Of a stretch of DNA of 64,000 nt, positions 46,556 through 54,340 are shown piece by piece. Both the position numbers and the translations under genes were made by a program. Source of the stretch: RYN-230 sp963704995 (GTDB lineage Bacteria; Actinomycetota; Actinomycetes; Streptosporangiales; Streptosporangiaceae). The notes beneath the pieces were generated by a model, which saw only the letters and a program-made list of their open reading frames with translations, searched no databases and was not told the DNA's origin. Position 1 is the first letter of the stretch; every line of letters begins with the position of its first letter. The DNA lies in contig CAVPIM010000010.1 in NCBI GenBank assembly GCA_963704995.1, forward strand, positions 186,001 through 250,000. The letters run 5' to 3'.

Positions 46556-46606
46556 GCTGTTTCGTTGGCCCCGGGGACGGCCAGGCCCCCGGGGCCAACG
46601 AACAGC
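46556..46606 (-). terminator. Strong hairpin between the EaCoMT-like gene and the CoM biosynthesis genes
   Basis: Arms 46556-46576 and 46587-46606 pair over 20 bp with one bulged T and a 10-base loop. The hairpin starts four bases after the stop of the EaCoMT-like gene in the direction of transcription. It could terminate most transcripts or protect the 3' end, giving more transferase than biosynthetic enzymes. Confidence 0.7.
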
Positions 46607-46609
46607 GTG

Positions 46610-47713
46610 CTAACCCTGGACTTCGGCCCGGACCAGCGCGGCGCCGTCGGCGAGCGCGCGCAGCTTGCCCGCGGCGATCATCCGGGGCAGGTTGATCAGC
46701 CCGCAGTCGGTGGACAGGCCGAGCCGGTCGGCGGGCACGTACTCGAGAACCTGCCTGATCCGGTCGGCGACCTCGTCCGCGCTCTCGGTGACGGTGGACT
46801 TCACGTCGATGACCCCGGCCACGAACGGCTTGGTCCAGTTGTTGTCCGTGAGCGGCTTGAGGTCGTCCGGCCCGGTCCGGCCCACCTCGTAGTTCAGCGC
46901 GTGGATGTTCGCGTTGAGCACGTGCGGGAAGATCGCGTGCGCCCGTTCCGGGGCCGGGGCGTCGGAGGCCCGCTTGTCCAGCACGAACGCGCCGAACTCG
47001 GTCTGCGTCTCGTCCGGGAAGTAGGCGGGCGTCCCGGAGTAGTTACCCCAGCAGGTGTGCACCCAGAACTCGCAGTTCACGCCTTCGACCGAGGCGTTGA
47101 GGGCCTCGATCTCCCAGTCACCCATGCCGTACGGCCAGACGAACTCGTCCAGCTGGATGATGTCGCAGCCGTTGTCGGCCAGTTCCCTGAAGTCCTCGTT
47201 GAACGCCTTGGCCAGCGCCATCGCGACTTCCCGGGTGTCCTTGTAGTGCAGGTTCGTGGTGGCCGCGGCGATCACGCCGAGGCCGGTGTAGGACACCTTG
47301 ACCGGCTTCTTGGTCGCCTTCCGGACCGCACGCAGGTTGACCAGGTGGAACGGGACCTCCCGGCTGATCTCGCCGACGCACGTGGGGGAGAAGAGGGTCG
47401 AGTAGATCGGCAGCCCGATCGGCGGCCCGGACAGCCGGTAGCCGGACATGCGCTCCAGGTAGTAGTACAGGATCGTGCCGTACGGGGAATCCCCGCCGTA
47501 CACCTTCCCGTCGCTGATCACGTCCAGGCCCGCCAGCTCCTGGTCGTGCACGATCGCGCCCACGACGTCCTCGAACGCTTCCTTGCTGATCGAGTCGTGG
47601 ATGAACTCACCTTTGGGCAGCGTGGCGAACGCGTGCCCGTCGTACCACCGTGGATTGGGATAATTACCCACCATCGTGGTGGGCAGCAAGATGTCCTGAC
47701 CGCCGATGAGCAT
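46610..47713 (-). CDS. Epoxyalkane:coenzyme M transferase-like zinc protein (MetE C-terminal fold)
   Basis: 367 residues from the ATG at 47713 with AAGGAGC upstream. The barrel belongs to the cobalamin-independent methionine synthase C-terminal superfamily. Zinc ligands are visible as His219 and Cys221 (VHTCWGN), probable Glu276 and Cys337 (STDCGLINLPR). VISDGKVYGGD and IIQLDEFVWPYG are the other conserved blocks. Its length and single-domain form match EaCoMT (XecA/EtnE), which opens epoxides with CoM thiolate. The CoM biosynthesis genes downstream support this. Other single-domain MetE-like proteins exist, so the substrate (epoxyethane, epoxypropane or another electrophile) is open. Confidence 0.8.
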   Translation of the reverse strand: MLIGGQDILLPTTMVGNYPNPRWYDGHAFATLPKGEFIHDSISKEAFEDVVGAIVHDQELAGLDVISDGKVYGGDSPYGTILYYYLERMSGYRLSGPPIGLPIYSTLFSPTCVGEISREVPFHLVNLRAVRKATKKPVKVSYTGLGVIAAATTNLHYKDTREVAMALAKAFNEDFRELADNGCDIIQLDEFVWPYGMGDWEIEALNASVEGVNCEFWVHTCWGNYSGTPAYFPDETQTEFGAFVLDKRASDAPAPERAHAIFPHVLNANIHALNYEVGRTGPDDLKPLTDNNWTKPFVAGVIDVKSTVTESADEVADRIRQVLEYVPADRLGLSTDCGLINLPRMIAAGKLRALADGAALVRAEVQG

Positions 47714-47875
47714 CGTCGCTCCTTCCAGTGTGTGCCGTACAAACGGCGCAGTCGCAGCTAAGTGCGAGGAGCGTAGGCCGGCTGATCAGCGAGTTTCTTC
47801 CCTACCCGGGGACCGTTCTCGGCCCGCTGGTCCCCACCCCGGGGCAGAATCCGGGGCCGGGTTACTGTCGGTAGC
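47714..47875. promoter_or_regulatory. Divergent region with inverted repeat upstream of the CoM locus
   Basis: 162 bases between the divergent EaCoMT-like and LysE starts. A perfect 7-bp inverted repeat, GGGGACC (47808-47814) and GGTCCCC (47829-47835), lies about 95 bases upstream of the EaCoMT-like gene and 40 bases before the LysE gene. It is a candidate operator. No regulator gene lies beside it. Confidence 0.45.
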
Positions 47876-48514
47876 GTGATCTCGACCTCCAGCCTCCTCG
47901 GTTACGCGCTGGCCTCGTTCGTGCTGATCGTCATCCCGGGACCGAGCGTCCTGTTCGTGGTGGGCCGGGCGCTCGCCTACGGCCGCCGCACCGCGCTGGC
48001 CACCGTGTGCGGCAACTCCGCGGGGAATTACGTGGTCGCCATCTGCGTCGCGATCGGGGTCGGCGCGCTCGTCCAGCGCTCGGCGCAGGTGTTCACGGTG
48101 CTGAAGCTCGCGGGCGCGCTGTACCTGATCTGGCTGGGGATCCAGGCGTTCCGCCGGCGCGGCACGCTGGCCGGGGCGTTCGCCGAGGCCACCCAGGCGC
48201 GCAGCGACCGGCGGGCGGTGCGCGAGGGCTTCCTGGTCGGGGTGACCAACCCCAAGGCGCTGATCCTGTTCGGGGCGGTGCTGCCGCAGTTCGTGAACCG
48301 GGCCGCCGGGAATGTCCCGCTGCAGATGCTGCTGCTCAGCCTGGTGTCGATCATGATCGGGCTGGTCTCGGACAGTACGTGGGGGGTGGCCGCGAGCAGG
48401 TTGCGGTCCTGGTTCGCGCGCTCCCCGCGCCGGTTCGCGCTGGTCGGCGGGGCCGGCGGCCTGGCCATGATCGGCGTGGGCGTGACCGTGGCCCTGACCG
48501 GCCGCCAGAGCTGA
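47876..48514 (+). CDS. LysE/RhtB-family exporter
   Basis: 212 residues from a GTG at 47876. Six hydrophobic segments and the family pattern near the start (VLIVIPGPSVLFVVGRAL), then GNSAGNYVVAICVAIGVGAL, LKLAGALYLIWLGIQAFRRR and GFLVGVTNPKALILFGAVLPQF. LysE/RhtB proteins export amino acids and small metabolites. Divergent from the CoM locus, so export of a sulfonated or amino intermediate is conceivable but unproven. Confidence 0.85.
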   Translation: MISTSSLLGYALASFVLIVIPGPSVLFVVGRALAYGRRTALATVCGNSAGNYVVAICVAIGVGALVQRSAQVFTVLKLAGALYLIWLGIQAFRRRGTLAGAFAEATQARSDRRAVREGFLVGVTNPKALILFGAVLPQFVNRAAGNVPLQMLLLSLVSIMIGLVSDSTWGVAASRLRSWFARSPRRFALVGGAGGLAMIGVGVTVALTGRQS

Positions 48515-48577
48515 GCTGGTCTGCCTATCTCCGAGTACTGCGTCATTCCCAGTACCTTGTGACCGCGGCTCTATGGT

Positions 48578-48605
48578 AGAAGTCTGCTATTACATCTATA
48601 CTTCT
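48578..48605 (+). promoter_or_regulatory. Promoter and probable operator of vapBC, leaderless
   Basis: TATACT at 48597-48602 is a good -10 placed 7-8 bases before the ATG at 48610, and no ribosome site precedes the ATG, so the mRNA is probably leaderless. A 6-bp inverted repeat, AGAAGT (48578-48583) and ACTTCT (48600-48605), overlaps it, as expected for antitoxin autoregulation. Confidence 0.55.
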
Positions 48606-48609
48606 TCCC

Positions 48610-48861
48610 ATGGCGCTGAGTATCAAGAGCGACGAGGCCGACCGGCTGGCCAGGGAACTGGCCACCGAGACGGGTGAGACATTGACCGAGGCCGTCGAGA
48701 CTGCGCTTCGGGAACGACTCGACCGTGAGCACGCCAAGCATGCGGCCAGCATGAGAACGCGACTGAAGCGCCTGGCGGCTGACGTAGCGGCCCTGCGGGT
48801 CGCTGACGGCAGGACGGCGGAGGAAATCATCGGTTACGACGACGCTGGCCTGCCGCGTTGA
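48610..48861 (+). CDS. vapB: VapB-type antitoxin
   Basis: 83 residues from the ATG at 48610. The N-terminal MALSIKSDEADRLARELATE is the short DNA-binding region of the Rv0623-like VapB class, followed by a charged helix (TEAVETALRERLDREHAK) and a C-terminal segment (TAEEIIGYDDAGLPR) that inserts into the toxin. The stop overlaps the VapC start (TTGA). It neutralises VapC and represses the operon. Confidence 0.87.
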   Translation: MALSIKSDEADRLARELATETGETLTEAVETALRERLDREHAKHAASMRTRLKRLAADVAALRVADGRTAEEIIGYDDAGLPR

Positions 48862-49292
48862 CGGAGCCGCCGCAGAGCCTTGTCGTCGATACGTCGGCAG
48901 CGGTGGCGATTATCCTCGGCGAGCCGGGAAGCGAGGAGCTTGCGGTTCACCTTGAGAATGCTCTTGCCCGGCTGATGCCGGCCGCTATACGCGTCGAGCT
49001 GGGGATCGTCATCGAAGCCCGGCTGTGGCCCGCTGGGCAGGACGTTGTTAACCGGCTTCTGCGTGACGCGAAGATCGATATCGTGCCAGTCGATGCAGAC
49101 CTGGCTGCTCGGGCAATAAGCGGCTGGCGGCGATATGGCAAGGGCCGTCATCCGGCCGGGCTCAATTTCGGCGACTGCTTCACTTACGCGCTTGCCGACC
49201 GGACTGGGCACCCCGTGCTGTGCACCGGAGATGACTTCGCCGCGACGGATATCGCCGTAGTGCGCCCCGAGCGCGCACCGACCGAGGGCTGA
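48858..49292 (+). CDS. vapC: VapC-type PIN-domain toxin ribonuclease
   Basis: 144 residues from a TTG at 48858, overlapping vapB by four bases. The PIN acidic residues are in place: Asp10 in VVDTSAAVAI, Glu in IRVELGIV, Asp in NFGDCFTYALA and Asp in LCTGDDFAATD. VapC toxins cut tRNA or rRNA. Intact catalytic residues imply a functional toxin-antitoxin pair. Confidence 0.87.
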   Translation: MTEPPQSLVVDTSAAVAIILGEPGSEELAVHLENALARLMPAAIRVELGIVIEARLWPAGQDVVNRLLRDAKIDIVPVDADLAARAISGWRRYGKGRHPAGLNFGDCFTYALADRTGHPVLCTGDDFAATDIAVVRPERAPTEG

Positions 49293-49448
49293 CAGGCACC
49301 CCTTCTGCCTCGGATGGGAGGTTGTCGCATTACGGAACGCCACGCCATCGGCTGCCTAGCAGGTATGACTCCTGCCTGTCATCTTAAGCCGACCTCTGCC
49401 ATAGTTACATATGACAGTAAAGAGGTGTTCCTTAGGCAAGGGATTTAA
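49293..49448. other. Intergenic region, AT-richer
   Basis: 156 bases between vapC and the foreign-looking gene, with the base composition changing to AT-rich near 49380. A ribosome-site-like AAGGGA lies at 49437. A TTACATATGACAGTAAAG stretch at 49402 may hold the promoter. Confidence 0.4.
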
Positions 49449-50042
49449 ATGAGCGCAACCTGGATAGCTGCGGCCTCTGCGGCTGTAGTAGCGTTGATGT
49501 CCGCCTTCCTTACCTACAATACTACGCGGCGGCTTTCAAGTCATGGCGAGAAAATCGCCTTCCTCAATAGACAGTTGAGTGAACTATATGGGCCCTTGCA
49601 AGCTCTAAATAAAGCGTCAGAAACATCTTGGAATGCGCTCCGCAGCAGGTATATCGGCGAGAACGTAGACGTTGAGCTGTTTGACGAGAATACAAAGACC
49701 CTTTGGAAATATTGGGTATCTCACGTATTTGTTCCAATGAACAGGAGAATGCTCGACACCATCCTTTTGCATACCGACTTGATTGATGGAATCCGGATGC
49801 CGGAATGCTTTACGCAGTTTTGCGCCCATGTAAATGGATACGAAGTTACCCTCGCGCGCTGGCAGGATGGTGACGACTCTGTTCTAGGGTCTGTTAACGA
49901 TTATCCGGGCGATTCTCTTGCGGCTTACCTTGAACTCAAGTATGAAGAATTGAAGAGGCGCCAGCTTACCCTTCTAGGGGACGGAACATGGCGTATCTTC
50001 CGTCGAGGAACGCGAATCGAGTCTGAGCCGTCCTCCCGATAG
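49449..50042 (+). CDS. Membrane-anchored protein of unknown function, probably horizontally acquired
   Basis: 197 residues from the ATG at 49449 (AAGGGA upstream). One N-terminal membrane segment (TWIAAASAAVVALMSAFLTY) is followed by a cytoplasmic helical domain (KIAFLNRQLSELYGPLQAL) and a polar C-terminus. I recognise no family. Base composition (about 50% G+C by eye) and codon use with many A/T-ending codons differ sharply from every neighbour, and the gene sits beside a toxin-antitoxin pair. This suggests recent transfer. Short membrane-anchored helical proteins of this type occur in defence islands, but nothing here proves that role. Confidence 0.65.
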   Translation: MSATWIAAASAAVVALMSAFLTYNTTRRLSSHGEKIAFLNRQLSELYGPLQALNKASETSWNALRSRYIGENVDVELFDENTKTLWKYWVSHVFVPMNRRMLDTILLHTDLIDGIRMPECFTQFCAHVNGYEVTLARWQDGDDSVLGSVNDYPGDSLAAYLELKYEELKRRQLTLLGDGTWRIFRRGTRIESEPSSR

Positions 50043-50133
50043 GCGATTTCTACATTCCAACGCTAGTGCGCCGGATTCAGCTCACGCGCGCAGATCGCCG
50101 CATGGCTGGCGTCTCAGCCTGACATGGCGCGGC

Positions 50134-50565
50134 CTACATGGTGAAGGCGTCCTCCGGTATCTCGCCGGTCCCGGCCTTGGCGCGGGCGAGCCACGCCACC
50201 ACGGCGGCGCCGATCGCGTCCGAGAAGCCGCCCCAGTCGGCCTTGATGAGATACCCGATCGCGACGACGGTCGCGAACGTGGCCCAGATCGACAGCATCC
50301 GCTTGAAGTGACGCCACCATGACGTGGTGCGGACCCATTCTGGGACCTTGCCGCCGGCCTTGAGCGGCACTCCCCTTAGCGCACCGCTGCCAGCGAGCAG
50401 ATAACAGCAGGCGGCCCCGCACGCGAAGCCGAAGGTCAGCAGGAAGATCATCGCGACCCAGGCGCCGTCCAGGCCCTGATAGATGCCGAGCCCGATCGCG
50501 CCGAGGCTGAACAGCGAGAACGGCGTCATCGCCAGCCAGCAGCCCGCAAGCCTCAGCAGCAGCAC
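50134..50565 (-). CDS. Membrane protein, C-terminal part of a split gene
   Basis: 143 residues if started at 50565. Two or three membrane segments (PFSLFSLGAIGLGIYQGL, VAMIFLLTFGFACGAACCYL, MLSIWATFATVVAIGYLI) and a polar end. The same frame has strong G/C third positions upstream to about 50620 (RGLAGRVYGPKKEPHLWVLL), beyond the possible start. This suggests it is really the continuation of the gene at 50553-51266 after a frame break. Function unknown. Confidence 0.5.
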   Translation of the reverse strand: MLLLRLAGCWLAMTPFSLFSLGAIGLGIYQGLDGAWVAMIFLLTFGFACGAACCYLLAGSGALRGVPLKAGGKVPEWVRTTSWWRHFKRMLSIWATFATVVAIGYLIKADWGGFSDAIGAAVVAWLARAKAGTGEIPEDAFTM

Positions 50566-51266
50566 CCACAGATGCGGCTCCTTCTTCGGGCCGTAGACGC
50601 GGCCGGCCAGGCCGCGGTGACGCAGGGGATGAGAAGGATGACTGCGAGCAAGGCGAGGAACCCGCCCACCCCGATCCCCAACCGGTCGAGCGGCGTCGTC
50701 CGCTGGGTGTCGGCGATGCCGGGATAGCTGAGCTTTATCAGGACATAGCCGGCCGCGCCGAGCGCCAGGGTGACCGGAACCAGCCAGATCAGCATCCGGT
50801 GCCGTTCCCGCTGGTCAGTTACGAAGTCGTACGGAGTCTCCTCCGGCTCCTTTTCGTCCTTGTCACCCCCGGCTTCGTCCTTGTCATCCCCGGCGTCCTG
50901 CCCCGCCTCGGATGCGCTCCCGGGCCGGGATGCGGTCCTGATGGCCCGCACTGACTGCACCGACACGATGACCATGACGACGAACATGGCTCCGCCGAAC
51001 AGCGCGCCGGCGAGCCCAAGGGCCTGGATCGTCAACGGATGGGTCGTGGTCAGCGCGGGCGCGCACAGGTAGCCGAGAACCGACGCCACCACCGCCGACG
51101 CCACGCCGGCGGTCAGCCCGATGAGCAGCGTGCTGCGATCCCAGCCCTCGCGCTTGCCGGAGTCCGCTGACTCCTCTGCCTGCTCCTCGGCGTCCTCCGC
51201 CGGGGGTGCGGGGACAGCCGGAGGACCCGCCCTAGCCGCAGCGGCCTCACCAGGTAATTCGGTCAC
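50553..51266 (-). CDS. Membrane protein, N-terminal part of a split gene
   Basis: Starts at a GTG at 51266 (VTELPGEAAA). A Pro/Ala/Glu-rich cytoplasmic tail is followed by two membrane helices, a highly acidic/basic loop (50870-50900, DDKDEAGGDKDEKE) and two more helices. The last 20 residues (50553-50620) have poor codon bias and end in a run of cysteines, while the alternative frame is well biased, so a frame break near 50620 probably joins it to 50134-50565. The joined protein would be about 377 residues with six or seven helices. Function unknown. Confidence 0.55.
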   Translation of the reverse strand: MTELPGEAAAARAGPPAVPAPPAEDAEEQAEESADSGKREGWDRSTLLIGLTAGVASAVVASVLGYLCAPALTTTHPLTIQALGLAGALFGGAMFVVMVIVSVQSVRAIRTASRPGSASEAGQDAGDDKDEAGGDKDEKEPEETPYDFVTDQRERHRMLIWLVPVTLALGAAGYVLIKLSYPGIADTQRTTPLDRLGIGVGGFLALLAVILLIPCVTAAWPAASTARRRSRICGCCC

Positions 51267-51425
51267 GTGCGCAGGATAACCCCCGGTGAACTGGCGCGGC
51301 CAGATGCATAAAACCCCTGCTAACGGCACTAATAGGCCGGAATCCGGCCGAGCAGTGCGGCGATTATCGCTGAGTGGCCAACTGACCGGCTACGCCGCCA
51401 GCCGCAGGCCTGCGCCAGTCGGCGC

Positions 51426-53513
51426 TCAGGAAGTGCGGATCCGCCAGTCCACCGCCACGCACTTGTCCGGGCCGGCCAGCACCGGGTTCAGGTCCAGCTC
51501 GGCGATCTGCGGGTGCGCCACCATCAGGTCCCCGACGGCGACGATAATCTCCGCAACGAAACCCAGGTGGACCGGCGGACTGCCGCGCAGCCCGCCGAGG
51601 ATGGCGGCGCCCCGCAACGACGCCAGCATGGCCCGGGCCTGCCCGGCATCAACTGGGGCCACGGCCAGCTGGACATCCCGCTGGGTCTCCACCAGCACGC
51701 CGCCCAGCCCGGCCATCACCATGGCCCCGAACTCCGGATCCCGCACCCCGCCCACCAGCAGCTCAACCCCCTGGTGCTGATGCTGCACCAGCACCCGGGC
51801 CCCCTTCGCGAGCCCCAGCAGCCCTGCGGCGGCCTCAGCTACCTCCATCCCGGTCCCCAGCCCCAGCCGCACCCCGCCGGCGTCGCTCTTGTGGACCAGG
51901 TCCGGGTGATCAACCTTCGCCACCACGGGATAGCCCAGGCGGTCGGCAGCGGCTGCCGCGGAGGCGGCGCTGCGGCAGCACACGGTCTCGATAACCGTGA
52001 TCCCGCTGGCCACCAGCAGCTCCCGCGCGGACTCGGTGGGCAGGAAGCCATGGGGTGCGGCGGCCGGCAGCGGCGCAGGCCGGGGTGGCTGGTTTTCCCC
52101 GGCCCGACTACCGGGCGGCTGGCTTTCACCGGCCCGCAGCCCCGCACCGCAGCGCACCGCCACGCCAGCCACCTGCGCCGTCCGCTCCGGCCACGGAAAG
52201 CACGGCACCCCGGCCTCATGCAGCACCCGGGCGTGCTCATCCGCGGACCGCGGCGCGACCCAGCACACGTAGACCGGCACCGGCACCTGGTCGGCCCGCA
52301 GTCTTCCGACCGCGTCCCGGACCGCCTCAGCCACCTCAGCCGACGCGGACCGCTGCAGCAGCACCGGCACCACCACGTCGATCTCGCCCGACCGGGCCAG
52401 CATCTCGATCGCGCCCGGGTACACCGTGCTGAACAGCTTCCAGGCCGGTGTCATGTTAACCGGGTTCCTGGCGCTCGCGTACCCCGGCATGATGCCCCGC
52501 AGTTCCTTCTGCAGGGACTCGCTCAGCTCCGGCACCACCAGGCCCTCGTCGGCCAGCAAGTCAGTCAGTTCCACCCCGGTGCCGCCGGAGTTGGTGACCA
52601 CCGCCACCCGCGGGCCGCGGGGCACCGGCTGGCTGGACAGGGCCCGGGCCGCGTCGAGCACCTGCAGCCCGGTGCGCACCCGGACCACGCCGGCCTGGCG
52701 CAGCGCCGCGTCGCGGACCGCGTCGTCGGTGGCCAGCGCGGCGGTGTGCGACATCGCGGCCCGCGCCCCGGCGCTGGTCCGCCCGCCCACGATCGCGACG
52801 ACCGGCTTGCGCGGAGTTGTGAGGCAGGCCTCGGTGAAGAACCCGCGGGCGTCGGTGATCGACTCCAGCAGCAGGCAGATGACCGAGGTGTCCGGGTCCT
52901 GCCGCAGGTAGGCAAGCAGTTCCGCGTCGGTGATGTCCGCCTTGTTGCCGGCCGCGAACACCTTGGCCACGCGCAGGCCCTCGTCCTGGCCCAGCGCGTG
53001 CACGGCCATCCCGTACGAACCGGACTGGGTGACGATGCTGACGCCCCCGCCGCCGCGCGGCGTGCCGGCCGCGATCGAGGCGTTCAGCGGCAGGTCCGCG
53101 TTCTGCACCCCGAAGCAGTTGGGCCCGACCAGGCGGACCCCGCCCGCCCGGGCCGCGGCCACCGCCTCGGCCTGCAACGCCGCACCCTCGCCGCCGGTCT
53201 CCGCGAAGCCCGCGCTGAGCACGATCGCCGCGGCGACGCCCTTGGCGGCCGCATCCCGGACGATGCCCGGGACGGTAGCGGCCGGGGTGGCGATCACGGC
53301 CAGGTCCACCTGGCCCGGAACGTCGCGCAGGCCGGGGTAGGCCAGCTGGCCGCCGACGCGGGCGGCCGGGCCGACCGGCACGACTTCGCCGGGGAAGCCG
53401 GCCAGGTTGTCCCAGAGCAGCCGCCCGACCGAGCCGGCCCGGTCGGACGCCCCGACCAGGGCGACCCGGCGCGGCGCGAACACGGCGGCCAGGCCGTCGC
53501 GGCCGTTCAGCAT
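51426..53513 (-). CDS. NDP-forming acyl-CoA synthetase (ACD family)
   Basis: 695 residues from the ATG at 53513, overlapping the CoA-transferase B gene by seven bases. Order: CoA-binding domain (VALVGASDRAGSVGRLLWDNL, VGPNCFGVQN), ligase-CoA domains with the phosphohistidine motif AMSHTAALATDD, and a C-terminal ATP-grasp part (AKVDHPDLVHKSDAGGVRLGL, ELDLNPVLAG). It interconverts acyl-CoA plus NDP/Pi with acid plus NTP and CoA. Together with the CoA-transferase, disulfide reductase and acylating aldehyde dehydrogenase it could handle a thioether or sulfonate acid linked to CoA. No GNAT domain is fused. Confidence 0.87.
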   Translation of the reverse strand: MLNGRDGLAAVFAPRRVALVGASDRAGSVGRLLWDNLAGFPGEVVPVGPAARVGGQLAYPGLRDVPGQVDLAVIATPAATVPGIVRDAAAKGVAAAIVLSAGFAETGGEGAALQAEAVAAARAGGVRLVGPNCFGVQNADLPLNASIAAGTPRGGGGVSIVTQSGSYGMAVHALGQDEGLRVAKVFAAGNKADITDAELLAYLRQDPDTSVICLLLESITDARGFFTEACLTTPRKPVVAIVGGRTSAGARAAMSHTAALATDDAVRDAALRQAGVVRVRTGLQVLDAARALSSQPVPRGPRVAVVTNSGGTGVELTDLLADEGLVVPELSESLQKELRGIMPGYASARNPVNMTPAWKLFSTVYPGAIEMLARSGEIDVVVPVLLQRSASAEVAEAVRDAVGRLRADQVPVPVYVCWVAPRSADEHARVLHEAGVPCFPWPERTAQVAGVAVRCGAGLRAGESQPPGSRAGENQPPRPAPLPAAAPHGFLPTESARELLVASGITVIETVCCRSAASAAAAADRLGYPVVAKVDHPDLVHKSDAGGVRLGLGTGMEVAEAAAGLLGLAKGARVLVQHQHQGVELLVGGVRDPEFGAMVMAGLGGVLVETQRDVQLAVAPVDAGQARAMLASLRGAAILGGLRGSPPVHLGFVAEIIVAVGDLMVAHPQIAELDLNPVLAGPDKCVAVDWRIRTS

Positions 53514-54340
53514 GCGCAGTCCTGGCCGTGACCCGGCTCGAATGTCCGGGTCAGCTCCCTGGGCGAGAACTCGGATCGGCGGACCCCGAGCGGGTCGGCC
53601 GAGCGGACCGCGGCCAGCTCGGATGCTGACGGCGGCGAGACCTGGCGCAGGTCCCCGGCGACCTGGAGGTCGAAGCCGGTGGCCGCGCGGACCTCGGCCA
53701 CGGTGACGTCCGGGAAGACCTGCGCCAGCCGGGCCTGGCCGCCGGGGTAGTCGAACACGCCCAGCTCGGTGACCAGCCACTGCGGGCCGCCGCCGGTGAA
53801 GCCGAGCTCGGCCCGGGTGCCGAGCCGGGTGCGGTGCCCCATGTCGGTGACGAAGTCGCAGTCGCGGACCAGGGTCCGGCCGGAGCGGTGCCGGGTCGTC
53901 CACACCGTGAGGTGGCCGATCGTGGCGGACAGGTTGCAGCCGCCGCCCCCGCCGCCGAGCTTCACCTTCGGCCGCCCGTCACCGGCGTCGCCGATCGCGG
54001 TGACGTTGGTGTTGCCGTACCCGTCGATCTGCCCGCCGGACAGGAACATCCGGTCCACGTCGCCGCGGACCGCGGCGTCGAAGAACTCCTCGAAGCGCAT
54101 GCTGTACGCCGCGCCGCGGCTCAGGCTGGCGTCGTTGCTGGTCGGCGGGATGAACGGCGGGTCCGGGTTGATCGCGTACATGGCCCCCTCGACCAGCACC
54201 ATGTCCCGCGCGTGGGTGCGCCGGGCCACGTGCATGGCGACCTGGGCGCATGGGCTGCCGAAGCCGTGGAACACCGTCTCCCGGGGCCGGATAGTCCGGG
54301 CCAGCGCCACCACGAACCACTCGTCGATCGTCCAGCTCAT
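53507..54340 (-). CDS. CoA-transferase family I, subunit B
   Basis: 277 residues from the ATG at 54340, overlapping subunit A by four bases. The fold is shown by FHGFGSPCAQVAMHVARR, the VLVEGAMYAINPDP strand with the catalytic-type Glu, FLSGGQIDGYGNTNVTAIGD and KLGGGGGGCNLSATIG. It resembles GctB and IpdB-type subunits rather than short ScoB. The acid accepted is unknown. It forms a complex with the product of the preceding gene. Confidence 0.85.
   Translation of the reverse strand: MSWTIDEWFVVALARTIRPRETVFHGFGSPCAQVAMHVARRTHARDMVLVEGAMYAINPDPPFIPPTSNDASLSRGAAYSMRFEEFFDAAVRGDVDRMFLSGGQIDGYGNTNVTAIGDAGDGRPKVKLGGGGGGCNLSATIGHLTVWTTRHRSGRTLVRDCDFVTDMGHRTRLGTRAELGFTGGGPQWLVTELGVFDYPGGQARLAQVFPDVTVAEVRAATGFDLQVAGDLRQVSPPSASELAAVRSADPLGVRRSEFSPRELTRTFEPGHGQDCAC

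Noticed and set aside
46610..47713. Methionine synthase metE
   Set aside because: Only the C-terminal catalytic barrel is present (367 residues against about 750), and the gene heads a CoM operon.
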